Part shown: in pieces, positions 46,250 through 57,965 of the stretch
Layout: each line of letters begins with the position of its first letter
Numbering within the stretch: the stretch's first letter is position 1
Assembly: GCF_003428645.1 (NCBI RefSeq)
Contig: NZ_QVQH01000023.1
Span: 1-64,000, forward strand
Direction: 5' to 3'
Length of the DNA: 64,000 nucleotides
Origin: Geodermatophilus marinus
GTDB taxonomy: Bacteria; Actinomycetota; Actinomycetes; Mycobacteriales; Geodermatophilaceae
Position numbers and translations under genes: made by a program
The notes under the pieces: generated by a model
The model's input: only the letters and a program-made list of their open reading frames with translations
Told to the model about the DNA's origin: nothing
Database searches by the model: none

Positions 46250-47265
46250 CCGACCCGCTCCAGCACGCCGCCGGCCCCGCCCCCCACCCCGGGAGGCGGG
46301 GCCGGCGCGCGGTGGACGCCGGTGACCTCGTCGAGCGCGCCCGCCGCGGCGAGGCCCGGGCCGTCGCGCGGCTCATCTCGGTCGTCGAGGACGCCGGGCC
46401 CGCGGTGCGCGAGGTCGCGGCCGCACTGGCGCCGCACGGCGGCCGCGCCCAGGTCGTCGGCCTGACCGGTGCCCCCGGGGTCGGCAAGTCGACGACGACG
46501 GCAGCCCTCGTGCGGGCGCTGCGGCAGGCCGGCCGGCGGGTCGGCGTCCTCGCGGTCGACCCGTCGTCCCCCTTCTCCGGCGGTGCGCTGCTCGGTGACC
46601 GGGTGCGCATGCAGCAGGCCGCCGGGGACGACGGCGTCTACATCCGCTCCATGGCCACCCGCGGCCACCTCGGCGGCCTGGCCGTGGCCACCCCGCTGGC
46701 GCTGCGCGTCCTGGACGCCGCCGGCTGCGACGTGGTGCTGGTCGAGACGGTGGGCGTCGGGCAGTCCGAGCTCGACGTCGCCTCGCTGGCCGACACCACC
46801 GTCGTCCTGCTGGCCCCCGGCATGGGGGACGGCATCCAGGCGGCCAAGGCCGGCATCCTCGAGGTGGCCGACGTCCTGGTGGTCAACAAGGCCGACCGGG
46901 AGGGCGCGGACCGGACCGTGCGGGAGCTGCGGGCGATGACCCTGCTCGGCAGCGGCGCCGACCGGCCGGGGGCGTGGCGGCCGCCGGTGTGCCGCACCGT
47001 CGCGGTCCGGGAGACCGGCAGCGGGGTCGAGGCGGTGCTCGACGCGGTCGCCGCGCACCGGGACTGGCTCGCCGCCTCCGGGGAGGGGCACCGCCGGCGC
47101 ACCCGGCGGGCCCGGCGGGAGGTGGAGGCCGTGGCCCTCGACGGACTCCGGCGGCGGATGGGCGAGGTGCGCGGGTCGGCCGCGCTGCACGCCCTCGCCG
47201 AGCGGGTGGTGGCGGGGGAGACCGACGCCTACCGGGCGGCCGACGAACTGGTCGCGCGCCTCTGA
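46246..47265 (+). CDS. meaB: Mutase-associated G-protein chaperone MeaB
   Basis: A 339-residue SIMIBI-class GTPase that protects and reloads adenosylcobalamin-dependent mutases. P-loop [17 protein letters not shown] (about residues 71-87), switch region [38 protein letters not shown] (Walker B) and [12 protein letters not shown] (NKxD). The C-terminal dimerisation arm is present. Coupled to the thiolase gene by a GTGA overlap. Expected partner is the ecm product encoded 14 kb away. Confidence 0.95.
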   Translation: MTDPLQHAAGPAPHPGRRGRRAVDAGDLVERARRGEARAVARLISVVEDAGPAVREVAAALAPHGGRAQVVGLTGAPGVGKSTTTAALVRALRQAGRRVGVLAVDPSSPFSGGALLGDRVRMQQAAGDDGVYIRSMATRGHLGGLAVATPLALRVLDAAGCDVVLVETVGVGQSELDVASLADTTVVLLAPGMGDGIQAAKAGILEVADVLVVNKADREGADRTVRELRAMTLLGSGADRPGAWRPPVCRTVAVRETGSGVEAVLDAVAAHRDWLAASGEGHRRRTRRARREVEAVALDGLRRRMGEVRGSAALHALAERVVAGETDAYRAADELVARL

Positions 47266-47289
47266 CCCCTGCCGGGGCAGGATGGCGGG

Positions 47290-48759
47290 GTGAACGGGAA
47301 GCCGGACGCCGTCGTCGTCGGAGCCGGGCCCAACGGCCTGGCCGCCGCCCTCCGGCTGGCCGGGGCCGGGCTGCGGGTGCAGGTGGTCGAGCAGGCCGAC
47401 CGGCCGGGCGGCGGCCTGCGCACCGAGGAGCTGATCCGCTCCGGCGTCCGGCACGACGTCTGCTCGACGGTGCACCCGATGGCCGCGGCGTCCCCCTTCT
47501 TCGAGGAGTTCGACCTGCCCGGCCGCGGGGTCCGGCTGGTCCACCCGGAGATCTGCTACGCCCACCCGCTCGACGGCGGCCGGGCCGCGGTCTCCCGGCA
47601 CTCGCTGGCCGCGACCGCGGCCGGGCTGGGCGCCGACGGCCCGGCGTACGAGCGGCTGTTCGGGCCGCTGGTCGAGCACGCCGACGACGTCATCGACTTC
47701 TTCCTCACCAGCCGGCTGCGCCGGCTGCCCACCCGCAGCGTCGGCGCCGTCACGAGGTTCGGGCTGGAGGCGCTGCCCAACGTGCGCCGGCTGGCCCGCC
47801 GGTACTTCGACGGCGAGGAGGGCCAGGCGCTCGTCGCCGGGGCCGCCGCGCACGGCATGCTCGACCTGTCGCGGCCGCTGACCGCGGGCCTCGGCATGGT
47901 GCTGGGCATGCTCGCCCACCACGGGGGATGGCCGCTGGTCGAGGGGGGGTCGCAGGCGCTCGCCGACGCGATGGTCACCGCCCTGGAGCAGCAGGGCGGC
48001 GAGGTCGTCACCGGGCACCTGGTCACCGACCTACGGGAGTTCGAGGGCGTCCCGGCCGTGCTGCTGGACACCTCGCCCCGGGCGTTCGTCGCGATGGCCG
48101 GCGACCGGGTGCACGAGGGCTACCGGCGGTGGGTGGGCCGCTACCGGCACGGCCCCGGGGTCTTCAAGATCGACTGGATCCTCTCCGAGCCCGTGCCGTG
48201 GGCCCACCCCGAGGTGCGCCGGGCCGGCACCGTGCACGTCGCCGGCACGCTCGCCGAGACGATGGCGGGGGAGGAGGGGCCCGCGCACGGCCGGGTCGTC
48301 GAGCGGCCGTACGTGCTCGCCGTCCAGCCCACCGTCGTCGACCCGACCCGCGCCCCCGGGGGCGAGCACGTGTTCTGGGCCTACGTGCACGTGCCGCACG
48401 GCTGCCCGGTGGACATGACCGAGCGGATCGAGGCGCAGGTCGAGCGGTTCGCGCCGGGGTTCCGCGACACGGTCGTCGCGCGCGCCACGAAGGACGCCAC
48501 CGAGATGCAGCGGTGGAACCCCAACCACATCGGCGGGGACATCTCCAACGGCGAGGCCTCGCTGCGGCAGATGCTGGCCCGGCCGGTGCCGCGCTGGAAC
48601 ACCTACCGGACGCCGGTGCGCGGGGTGTACCTCGCCTCGGCGGCCACCCCGCCCGGCCCGGCGGTGCACGGCATGTGCGGGGACAACGCGGCCCGGGTGG
48701 CCCTGGCCGACGTCTTCGGGGTCCGGGAGGTGCCGGCGCTGCGGCCCGCCCCCGTCTGA
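47290..48759 (+). CDS. FAD-dependent phytoene dehydrogenase-like oxidoreductase
   Basis: A 489-residue flavoprotein. The dinucleotide motif is AVVVGAGPNGLAAALRLAGAG, with VVEQADRPGGGLRTEEL next; the C-terminal FAD signature appears as [23 protein letters not shown]. Family members related to PYROXD2 and carotenoid desaturases share this architecture, but no other carotenoid gene is present, so the substrate is unknown. GTG 47290 is 25 bp after meaB, and a small GC hairpin (47268-47283) lies between them. Confidence 0.85.
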   Translation: MNGKPDAVVVGAGPNGLAAALRLAGAGLRVQVVEQADRPGGGLRTEELIRSGVRHDVCSTVHPMAAASPFFEEFDLPGRGVRLVHPEICYAHPLDGGRAAVSRHSLAATAAGLGADGPAYERLFGPLVEHADDVIDFFLTSRLRRLPTRSVGAVTRFGLEALPNVRRLARRYFDGEEGQALVAGAAAHGMLDLSRPLTAGLGMVLGMLAHHGGWPLVEGGSQALADAMVTALEQQGGEVVTGHLVTDLREFEGVPAVLLDTSPRAFVAMAGDRVHEGYRRWVGRYRHGPGVFKIDWILSEPVPWAHPEVRRAGTVHVAGTLAETMAGEEGPAHGRVVERPYVLAVQPTVVDPTRAPGGEHVFWAYVHVPHGCPVDMTERIEAQVERFAPGFRDTVVARATKDATEMQRWNPNHIGGDISNGEASLRQMLARPVPRWNTYRTPVRGVYLASAATPPGPAVHGMCGDNAARVALADVFGVREVPALRPAPV

Positions 48760-48831
48760 CCCGCCGTCCCCGGCGTCCCGCGGGTGCCGGCGCCGGTGCC
48801 GCGGGCGGGCCGGCACGTAACCTGTCGGACC

Positions 48832-49392
48832 ATGAGCCGACCGCTGGGGCTGCCGTTCGACCCCATCGAGCGCGCCGGCGAGACGTGGGAGCAGCGCTTC
48901 GGCCCCGCGGCCGCCATGCGCGCGGCCACGTCGGTGTTCCGGGTGCAGCAGATCCTGCTGGCCCGCTTCGACGCCGCCCTGCGGCCGCACGAGCTCACCT
49001 TCGCCCGCTACGAGGTCCTGGTGCTGCTCACCTTCAGCCGCACCGGGGAGCTGCCGCTCAAGGTGATCGGCAGCCGGCTGATGGTGCACCCGACCAGCGT
49101 CACCAACGCCATCGACCGGCTCGTGGCCGCCGGCTACGTCGAACGCCGGCCCAACCCGGCCGACGGGCGCGGCGTCCTGGCCCGCATCACCGAGCGCGGG
49201 CGCGCCGTCGTCGAGGAGGCGACCGCCGCGCTCACCGGGCTGGACTTCGGGCTGGGCGACCTGGCCGAGGGCGAGCTCGACACGCTCTTCGACATCCTGC
49301 GGCGGGTGCGGCTGGCCGCCGGGGACGTCGCCGAGGCGCCGTCGCCGGCCCGGGCGACGCCCCCGGCGGACCGGCGCAGCGCGGTGGGATGA
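48832..49392 (+). CDS. MarR-family transcriptional regulator
   Basis: A 186-residue winged-helix protein. The DNA-binding part is LPLKVIGSRLMVHPTSVTNAIDRLVAAGYVERRPNPADGR (recognition helix and wing, about residues 85-120) and dimerisation helices flank it. The tail of about 25 residues is Ala/Pro-rich. TAACCT (48818-48823) 8 nt before the ATG may give a nearly leaderless transcript. Its ATGA overlap with the thioredoxin gene suggests that the two act together. Confidence 0.9.
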   Translation: MSRPLGLPFDPIERAGETWEQRFGPAAAMRAATSVFRVQQILLARFDAALRPHELTFARYEVLVLLTFSRTGELPLKVIGSRLMVHPTSVTNAIDRLVAAGYVERRPNPADGRGVLARITERGRAVVEEATAALTGLDFGLGDLAEGELDTLFDILRRVRLAAGDVAEAPSPARATPPADRRSAVG

Positions 49393-50366
49393 TCGAGGTC
49401 ATGCAGCCGACCCGCTCCGGACGTCCCGACCCGCGCGCGCAGGCCCAGCAGGCGCAGATGGCCGCCGCCATGGCCGGTGCCGTCGACCTCGCCGCGGTCA
49501 AGGCCCGGTCCGAGGCCGCGGCCCGGGCCCAGGCCGCGCCGCCGCCCGCACCCGGCGGCCCGGCCGGTGCACCCGGCTCCGCGGTCGTCGACGTGACCGA
49601 GGCGACCTTCCAGGCCGAGGTGCTCGACCGCTCCTTCCAGGTCCCGGTCGTCCTCGACCTCTGGGCCGAGTGGTGCGGCCCGTGCAAGCAGCTGTCCCCG
49701 GTGCTCGAGCGGCTGGCCGCCGAGGGCGGCGGGTCCTGGGTGCTGGCCAAGGTCGACGTCGACGCCAACCCGGCGCTCGCCCAGGGCCTGCGGGTCCAGG
49801 GCATCCCGGCGGTCAAGGCCGTCTGGCAGGGCCAGCTGGTGGCCGAGTTCACCGGCGCGATCCCCGAGGAGCAGGCCCGCCAGTTCGTCACCGAGCTGGT
49901 CCGCGCCACCACCGGCGGCGCCGTGCCCGACGGGGAGGCCGGCCCGGTCGAAGCCGAGGACCCGCGCCTCGACGTCGCCGAGTCGGCGCTGGAGCGCGGC
50001 GACCTGGCCGCGGCGGAGGCGGCCTACCAGGCCATCCTCGACACCGAGCCCGACCACCCCGTGGCCGGGCTGGCCCTGCGGCAGGTGCAGCTGTTCCGGC
50101 GTGCGGACGCCGCCGGCCCCGACGCGCTGGCCGCGGCCGACGCCGCTCCGGACGACGTCGCCGCGCAGACCCGCGCGGCGGACTTCCTGCTGGGCACCGG
50201 GGACGTCGAGGGCGCCTTCGCCCGGCTGCTCGACGTGGTGCGGCGGACCGCCGGCGACGACCGCGACCAGGCCCGCAAGCACCTGGTGGAGCTGTTCGCC
50301 GTCGTCGGGGACCAGGACCCCCGCGTGGCCGACGCACGGCGGGCCCTCACCCTCGCCCTCTACTGA
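49389..50366 (+). CDS. CnoX/YbbN-like thioredoxin with C-terminal TPR-type domain
   Basis: A 325-residue protein: a disordered Ala/Pro/Gln-rich N-terminus (about 60 residues), a thioredoxin domain with active site LWAEWCGPCKQL (first Cys C96) and the cis-Pro in GIPAVKAV, then helical repeats (VAESALERGDLAAAEAAYQ, AADFLLGTGDVEGAFARLL) of the tetratricopeptide type. This is the CnoX/YbbN architecture, where a chaperone-like protein shields oxidised proteins. The intact WCGPC suggests redox activity as well, unlike E. coli CnoX. It corresponds in position to the thioredoxin-like Rv1324 of M. tuberculosis. Confidence 0.9.
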   Translation: MIEVMQPTRSGRPDPRAQAQQAQMAAAMAGAVDLAAVKARSEAAARAQAAPPPAPGGPAGAPGSAVVDVTEATFQAEVLDRSFQVPVVLDLWAEWCGPCKQLSPVLERLAAEGGGSWVLAKVDVDANPALAQGLRVQGIPAVKAVWQGQLVAEFTGAIPEEQARQFVTELVRATTGGAVPDGEAGPVEAEDPRLDVAESALERGDLAAAEAAYQAILDTEPDHPVAGLALRQVQLFRRADAAGPDALAAADAAPDDVAAQTRAADFLLGTGDVEGAFARLLDVVRRTAGDDRDQARKHLVELFAVVGDQDPRVADARRALTLALY

Positions 50367-50368
50367 AA

Positions 50369-50577
50369 GGACCCCCTCCTCCCCACGCCTCGCGGGCTCG
50401 GCGCGGGTCCCGGGAGGGGGCCGCCCTCCTCCCCACGCCTCGCGGGCTCGGCGCGGGTCCCGGGAGGGGGCCGCCCTCCACCCCACGCCTCGCGGGCTCG
50501 GCGCGGGTCCCGGGAGGGGGCCGCCCTCCTCCCCACGCCTCGCGGGCTCGGCGCGGGTCCCGGGAGGGGGCCGCCGG
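50369..50577 (+). repeat. Tandem array, four 49-50 bp units
   Basis: Starts 3 nt after the thioredoxin stop and ends 8 nt before the stop of the convergent metallopeptidase. Units read GGACCCCCTCCTCCCC (first) or GGGCCGCCCTCCTCCCC (others), then ACGCCTCGCGGGCTCGGCG, then CGGGTCCCGGGAGG. Period 49 for the first unit and 50 afterwards. One unit has CCACCCC for CCTCCCC. The unit is related to the array at 27172, but each array is internally more alike than they are to each other. Confidence 0.95.
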
Positions 50578-50584
50578 CCCCGGT

Positions 50585-51982
50585 TCAGACGCCGACGTCG
50601 CAGGCGGACGGCCCCAGGAAGAAGCCGTTGCGGAACAGGTCGACCAGACCGAAGCCGGTGAGCTCGACGGAGGGGACGACCGCCGGGTCGTTGCCGTAGG
50701 TGAGGAGGAACTGCACGCTCTCGTCGACGTCGCCCGGGGAGATGTCGGCGGAGGTGAGCGCGCCGTCGGAGAACACCGCGGAGAACCAGCCGGTCAGGCA
50801 GACGGCGGACCGGACCGCGTCCTCGTCGTCGGTCGACAGGCCCAGCTGGTCACGCGCGGCGAGGGCGTAGGGCAGCGAGATCGCGGTGATGACGGCGTAG
50901 TCGGCCCCGCCGAGCTCCTCGTACACGGGCCCGGCGAGGTCCTCGACGTCGAAGCCGACCAGCGCATCGTCCGGGCAGTACACGAGGTCGAGGTCCCCCG
51001 GCGCGCACCCGGGCGGCCCGCCGCGGAAGGCCTCGAGGTCCGGCGGCCGGAAGGTCTCGTCGAAGACCTGGTCGAAGGCGAGGGTCCAGAACTCCGGCAG
51101 GGCGGTGTCGGCGATGTCGAGCGTCTCGGCGAAGGGGGCGTTGCCGCCGCTGGCCCGCTCCTGGGGGTCGTCGAAGGCGCTCTGGGTGAAGGGCCGTTGC
51201 GCGGAGAAGTTGTCCCGGCAGGCGGTGGGACCGGCCTCGAAGCCCTCCTGGAAGGCCGAGACGCGGTCGAAGTAGGAGCCGTGCGCCGCGTCCACGGTGC
51301 TGCCGGTGCCCACCGGGTCGCGCAGCAGCAGGTAGCCGCGCAGCACCTCGTCGAGCTCGGGCGCCCGGATCTGGCTGAACTCCGCCTCCCCGTCGGCCAC
51401 CCACCCGGTCCAGGCACCGGCCAGGCAGTCGGCCTGGGTCTCGACGGAGATGGAGTAGTCGGGGTAGCCCACCCGGGCCTGGACGGCGTGGCCGAACTCG
51501 TGGGCCATCACCAGGGCCGGGATGAACCGGCCGTACCCCTCGGCCAGCTCGGTGAGGAATGCCCGGTCGTAGCTGATCGCGTCGGAGTTGGGCACGCCGG
51601 GCGCCTGGCAGTAGAACGCGTTGCCCTCCACCTCGGACGGGTCCGCGCCGCAGCCGATGCCCTGCGGGTAGGCGGCCGGGTCGACGTCACCCGGGTCGAC
51701 GCTGAAGTAGCCGCCCTGCAGCGGTACGAGGTCCTGCCCCCAGACCGCCGGGAGCTGGACCGCCCAGTAGGTCTCCAGGTCGGCCAGCGCGTTGCGCGCC
51801 TGCACGTCGATCGGGCCCTGCCCGGCACCGGTGATGCCGACGGCGCCGGGGTCGACGTCCGGGAGCGGGGCCTGCCCGGGTGTGGCCCGGCCGACGATGA
51901 CCACCGAGCAACCGGTGACCAGCAGCAGGACGGCCGCGGCCACCAGGGCCGCGGCCGTTCGACACGGCGGGTGCGCAGGCAT
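50585..51982 (-). CDS. HEFGH zinc metallopeptidase-type lipoprotein, copy 1
   Basis: A 465-residue secreted protein with signal peptide and lipobox (VLLLVTGC, Cys near residue 25). The zinc site is MAHEFGHAVQ (first His H161) followed by ETQADCLAGAWTGW, which supplies a Glu ligand, as in the neutral zinc metallopeptidase (YpfJ-like) group. Conserved blocks around it are LQGGYFSVD, GCGADPSEVEGNAFYC and YGNDPAVVPSVELTGFGLV. Several Cys pairs suggest disulfides outside the cell. The next gene upstream is a paralogue; both share length and motif order, so they arose by duplication. Confidence 0.87.
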   Translation of the reverse strand: MPAHPPCRTAAALVAAAVLLLVTGCSVVIVGRATPGQAPLPDVDPGAVGITGAGQGPIDVQARNALADLETYWAVQLPAVWGQDLVPLQGGYFSVDPGDVDPAAYPQGIGCGADPSEVEGNAFYCQAPGVPNSDAISYDRAFLTELAEGYGRFIPALVMAHEFGHAVQARVGYPDYSISVETQADCLAGAWTGWVADGEAEFSQIRAPELDEVLRGYLLLRDPVGTGSTVDAAHGSYFDRVSAFQEGFEAGPTACRDNFSAQRPFTQSAFDDPQERASGGNAPFAETLDIADTALPEFWTLAFDQVFDETFRPPDLEAFRGGPPGCAPGDLDLVYCPDDALVGFDVEDLAGPVYEELGGADYAVITAISLPYALAARDQLGLSTDDEDAVRSAVCLTGWFSAVFSDGALTSADISPGDVDESVQFLLTYGNDPAVVPSVELTGFGLVDLFRNGFFLGPSACDVGV

Positions 51983-52056
51983 CTCGTGCCCGATGGTCGC
52001 ACCGCCGCGGCGCCCCCGCCGCCCGGGCGGGTGGCGGGGGGCGCCGGCAGGGCGGG

Positions 52057-53442
52057 TCAGACCCCCAGGTCGCAGGCGGTGCCCCCCTGCAGGAACCCGT
52101 CCCGGAAGGCGCCGACGAGCTCGAAGCCGGAGAGCTCCACGTTGGGCAGCACCGAGTCGTCCTGCCCGTGGCCGAGGAGGAACAGGATCGCCTCGTCGAC
52201 GTCACCGGGGGACAGCTCGGTGTCCGCGAAGTCGCCGTCGAAGAAGCGGGCGGCGTACCAGCCGGTCAGGCAGACCGTCGAGATGGTGCCGGCGCTGTCG
52301 TCGGTGGACAGCCCGAGCTGCGCCCGCGCCGCCTGGGCGTAGGGCAGCGAGATCGCGGTGGCCACCGCGAAGTCGCCGAACTCCTGGTAGGCCGGGCGGA
52401 GCAGGTCGGTCTCGTCGGCGTAGACGGTCGAGTCCGCGGCGCAGAAGCCCAGGTCGCGGTCCTCGGCCCCCATGTCACCGCACGCGGGCGCGGTGCCGTC
52501 GAAGGGCTCGATCGCCGGGGCGTCGAAGGCGGCGCCGCCGACCTGCGGGAACCACGAGTCGTAGAAGGCCGGCAGGGACAGCTCGACGATCTCCTGGATG
52601 TCCGCGTAGTCGGCGTTGCCCTCGGTGGCCTCCTCCGCCTCGTCGAACTCGGCGGCGGTGAACACGCGCTCGGGGCCGAACTCGTCGCGGCAGGTGCCGA
52701 CACCACCGGTGTACCCGGCGTAGAACCCGGAGACGCGGTCGAAGCCCGATCCGTGGGCGCCCTCGACGGTCTCGTCGGTGAGCCCGACCGGGTCGCGCAG
52801 CTCGATGAAGCCGAGCAGGACGTCGTCGAGCTCGGAGACCCGCAGCGCGACGTGCTCGGCGTTGCCGTCGACGACCCAGCGGGTGAACGCGCCGGCGAAG
52901 CAGTCGGCCTGCGTCTCGTCGCGGATGGTCACCTCGCTGAAGCCGAACCGGCCCTGCATGGCGTGGCCGAACTCGTGGGCCATGACCGCCGGGCCGAGGA
53001 AGCGGCCGTGCAGCTCACCGAGCTCCTGCAGCAGCGAGCTGTCGTAGACGATGACGTCGCAGTTCAGCTCGTAGAAGGCGTTGCCCTCCACCTCCGCGGG
53101 GTCGATGGGCAGCCGGGCGCAGCCGACCCCGGTCGGGGGGTAGCGGCTCTCGTCGATGTCGTCGGCGTCGACGGAGAAGTAGCCGCCCTGCAGCGGGGTC
53201 AGCGGCTCGCCGTAGAACTCGGGGTAGGCCTGCTCCCAGAAGGTGGTGAGGTCGGCCAGCGCGTTGCGCGCGTAGCGGTCGATGTCGCTGTCGGTGGCCC
53301 CGGTGACGAGGAACTCCTCGGCCGTCACGTCGGTGACCGGGCGGGCCGCGGACGCGGTCCCGGTGACCGTGCTGGAGCAACCTGCGAGCAGCACGCTGCC
53401 CACGGCGGCCGCGGCGATCGCGCGGCTCAGGACATGCCTCAT
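52057..53442 (-). CDS. HEFGH zinc metallopeptidase-type lipoprotein, copy 2
   Basis: A 461-residue paralogue of the downstream gene. Signal peptide with lipobox GSVLLAGC, zinc motif MAHEFGHAMQ (first His H156), ETQADCFAGAFTRW, and the shared blocks RNALADLTTFWEQ, LTPLQGGYFSVD, EVEGNAFYELNC and a C-terminus ending ACDLGV like copy 1 (ACDVGV). All presumed catalytic residues are present in both, so neither looks decayed. Substrate unknown. The two genes are 74 bp apart on the same strand. Confidence 0.87.
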   Translation of the reverse strand: MRHVLSRAIAAAAVGSVLLAGCSSTVTGTASAARPVTDVTAEEFLVTGATDSDIDRYARNALADLTTFWEQAYPEFYGEPLTPLQGGYFSVDADDIDESRYPPTGVGCARLPIDPAEVEGNAFYELNCDVIVYDSSLLQELGELHGRFLGPAVMAHEFGHAMQGRFGFSEVTIRDETQADCFAGAFTRWVVDGNAEHVALRVSELDDVLLGFIELRDPVGLTDETVEGAHGSGFDRVSGFYAGYTGGVGTCRDEFGPERVFTAAEFDEAEEATEGNADYADIQEIVELSLPAFYDSWFPQVGGAAFDAPAIEPFDGTAPACGDMGAEDRDLGFCAADSTVYADETDLLRPAYQEFGDFAVATAISLPYAQAARAQLGLSTDDSAGTISTVCLTGWYAARFFDGDFADTELSPGDVDEAILFLLGHGQDDSVLPNVELSGFELVGAFRDGFLQGGTACDLGV

Positions 53443-53596
53443 GGAGCCTGGTTCCCTCGGGTCGGACGGTGCCGCCGCGCACCGGCGGCGGGCGGAGCCG
53501 GCACATGATGCCCGCTGCCCGCCCGTCGAGGGGTGTTTCGCCGCGTCGCGGTGGGACGAGTTCGTCGTCAGCCCACCGTGATCGGGTGCTCACGAA

Positions 53597-53633
53597 GGGT
53601 CCCCGTGCGGCGCCGGCCGCCGCACGGGGACCC
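53597..53633 (-). terminator. Perfect 16-bp hairpin after glgB
   Basis: GGGTCCCCGTGCGGCG (53597-53612), loop CCGGC, exact reverse complement (53618-53633), 8 bp beyond the glgB stop. It ends the glgE-treS-mak-glgB run. Confidence 0.8.
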
Positions 53634-53641
53634 GTGCTCGG

Positions 53642-56524
<2,883 letters not shown>

Positions 56525-56579
56525 CGCGTGCCGTCCTCTTCCGTGCGGTCGGTCGGGGTCGCTGGGCCGGGGCCGGAGC

Positions 56580-57965
56580 TCAGCCCGCGGCGGTGATCCG
56601 GGACAGGGACTGCAACGGGATCATGAGCCAGTGCGGGCGGTTGCGCGCCTCGTAGACGCACTCGTAGACGGCCTTGTCCGCCTCGAACGCCCGCAGCAGC
56701 GGGGAGTCCCCGCACGGGTCGGCACCGCTGGCGGCGGAGTACCCGGCGCAGAACGCGGCCCGGTTGCGCTCTGCCCACTCCTGCGCCCGGTATGCCCGCT
56801 GCGGGTCCTCGGGCTGCTCGACGAGCATGTGCCGGGCGGCGTAGTCGAAGCTGCGCAGCATCCCGGCGACGTCCCGCATGGGGCTGTCGAGCTCCCGCCG
56901 GGCGGCCAGCGGCCGGGCCGGCTCGCCCTCGAAGTCGAGCACCACCCAGCCGGTGGCGGTGCGCAGCACCTGCCCGAGGTGCAGGTCGCCGTGCACCCGC
57001 TGCCGGACCACGGGCTCGGCGGCTCCGGCCACCGCGGCGTAGACCGCGCGCAGCCCCTCGGCGTGCTCGGCCAGCTGCGGGACGACCGCGGTCGCCGCCT
57101 CCAGCCGCGCGGTCATCTGCTCGGCGATCGTGGCGAACCACGCCTCGTCGGCCGGCTCGGTGGGCAGGACCGCGGCCATGTCGGCGTGCACCGACGCGGT
57201 CGCCGCGCCGAGGCGCTCGCTGTCGGCGGCGAAGTCGCCGCCGACCTCGTCGGCGTGCAGGTCCCCCTCGGCGTAGAGGTCCCGCACGCTGGCCGTGGCC
57301 AGCCGCCAGCCGTCGCTGGCGTTGGGCACGAACGTCTGCAGCATCGCCACCGTCGCCGGCGGCACCGACGGGTCGGGGTCGTCGATCTCGATGTACCCCA
57401 GCAGCGGCGCGATGTGCGGGTTCTGCGTCTTGCGCAGCGCGTCGTGGACCTCGACGTCCGGGTTGAGCCCGGGCTCCAGGCGGCGGAACAGCTTGAAGAT
57501 CGCCTCCGAGCCGTACACCAGCGAGGTGTTGCTCTGCTCGGTGGAGACGATGTCGCCCGGCAGGCCCTCGGGGATGTAGGCCACCCCCGCCGGGTGGAAG
57601 TGCATCGGGCCGATGGTGGAGGCGCTGACCAGGTGCACCAGCCACGGCACCGTGGCGTCGCGGTCGCGCATCGCGTCGTAGGCGTAGCTCTCCCGGTCGC
57701 CGGAGGGCACCGCCCCGATGAACGCCGAGCTGAGGTCCTCGGCCGGCGACTCCCGCCAGGACAGCGGCACCAGGTAGGTCTCGGCGGCGCCGTCGGCGTA
57801 GGCGACCCGCACCCGGTGGACGGAGAGGACCGGGTCGGCCTGGTCGAGCAGGAAGCCCTCCTCGGTGACGTCGGCCCACTCGCGGCCCTTGCCGCCGAAC
57901 CAGCGCTGGTGCGGCATCCAGTCGCGCAGCAGGTCGGTCAGTGCGGTGCGCGGGGTGGCGCTCAT
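56580..57965 (-). CDS. mak: Maltokinase
   Basis: A 461-residue kinase making maltose-1-phosphate from maltose and ATP, the donor precursor for GlgE. The N-terminal cap domain has [14 protein letters not shown]-like sequence ([16 protein letters not shown]), and the kinase motifs are [26 protein letters not shown] (catalytic Asp and metal Asp). [21 protein letters not shown] is characteristic of Mak/Pep2. In some actinobacteria it is fused to TreS; here it is separate but overlaps treS by 4 nt. Confidence 0.94.
   Translation of the reverse strand: MSATPRTALTDLLRDWMPHQRWFGGKGREWADVTEEGFLLDQADPVLSVHRVRVAYADGAAETYLVPLSWRESPAEDLSSAFIGAVPSGDRESYAYDAMRDRDATVPWLVHLVSASTIGPMHFHPAGVAYIPEGLPGDIVSTEQSNTSLVYGSEAIFKLFRRLEPGLNPDVEVHDALRKTQNPHIAPLLGYIEIDDPDPSVPPATVAMLQTFVPNASDGWRLATASVRDLYAEGDLHADEVGGDFAADSERLGAATASVHADMAAVLPTEPADEAWFATIAEQMTARLEAATAVVPQLAEHAEGLRAVYAAVAGAAEPVVRQRVHGDLHLGQVLRTATGWVVLDFEGEPARPLAARRELDSPMRDVAGMLRSFDYAARHMLVEQPEDPQRAYRAQEWAERNRAAFCAGYSAASGADPCGDSPLLRAFEADKAVYECVYEARNRPHWLMIPLQSLSRITAAG

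Noticed and set aside
47268-47283. Hairpin between meaB and the FAD oxidoreductase as a terminator
   Set aside because: Stem is short (CCCTGCC/GGCAGG) and lies in a 24-bp gap between co-directional genes, so it is too weak to call.
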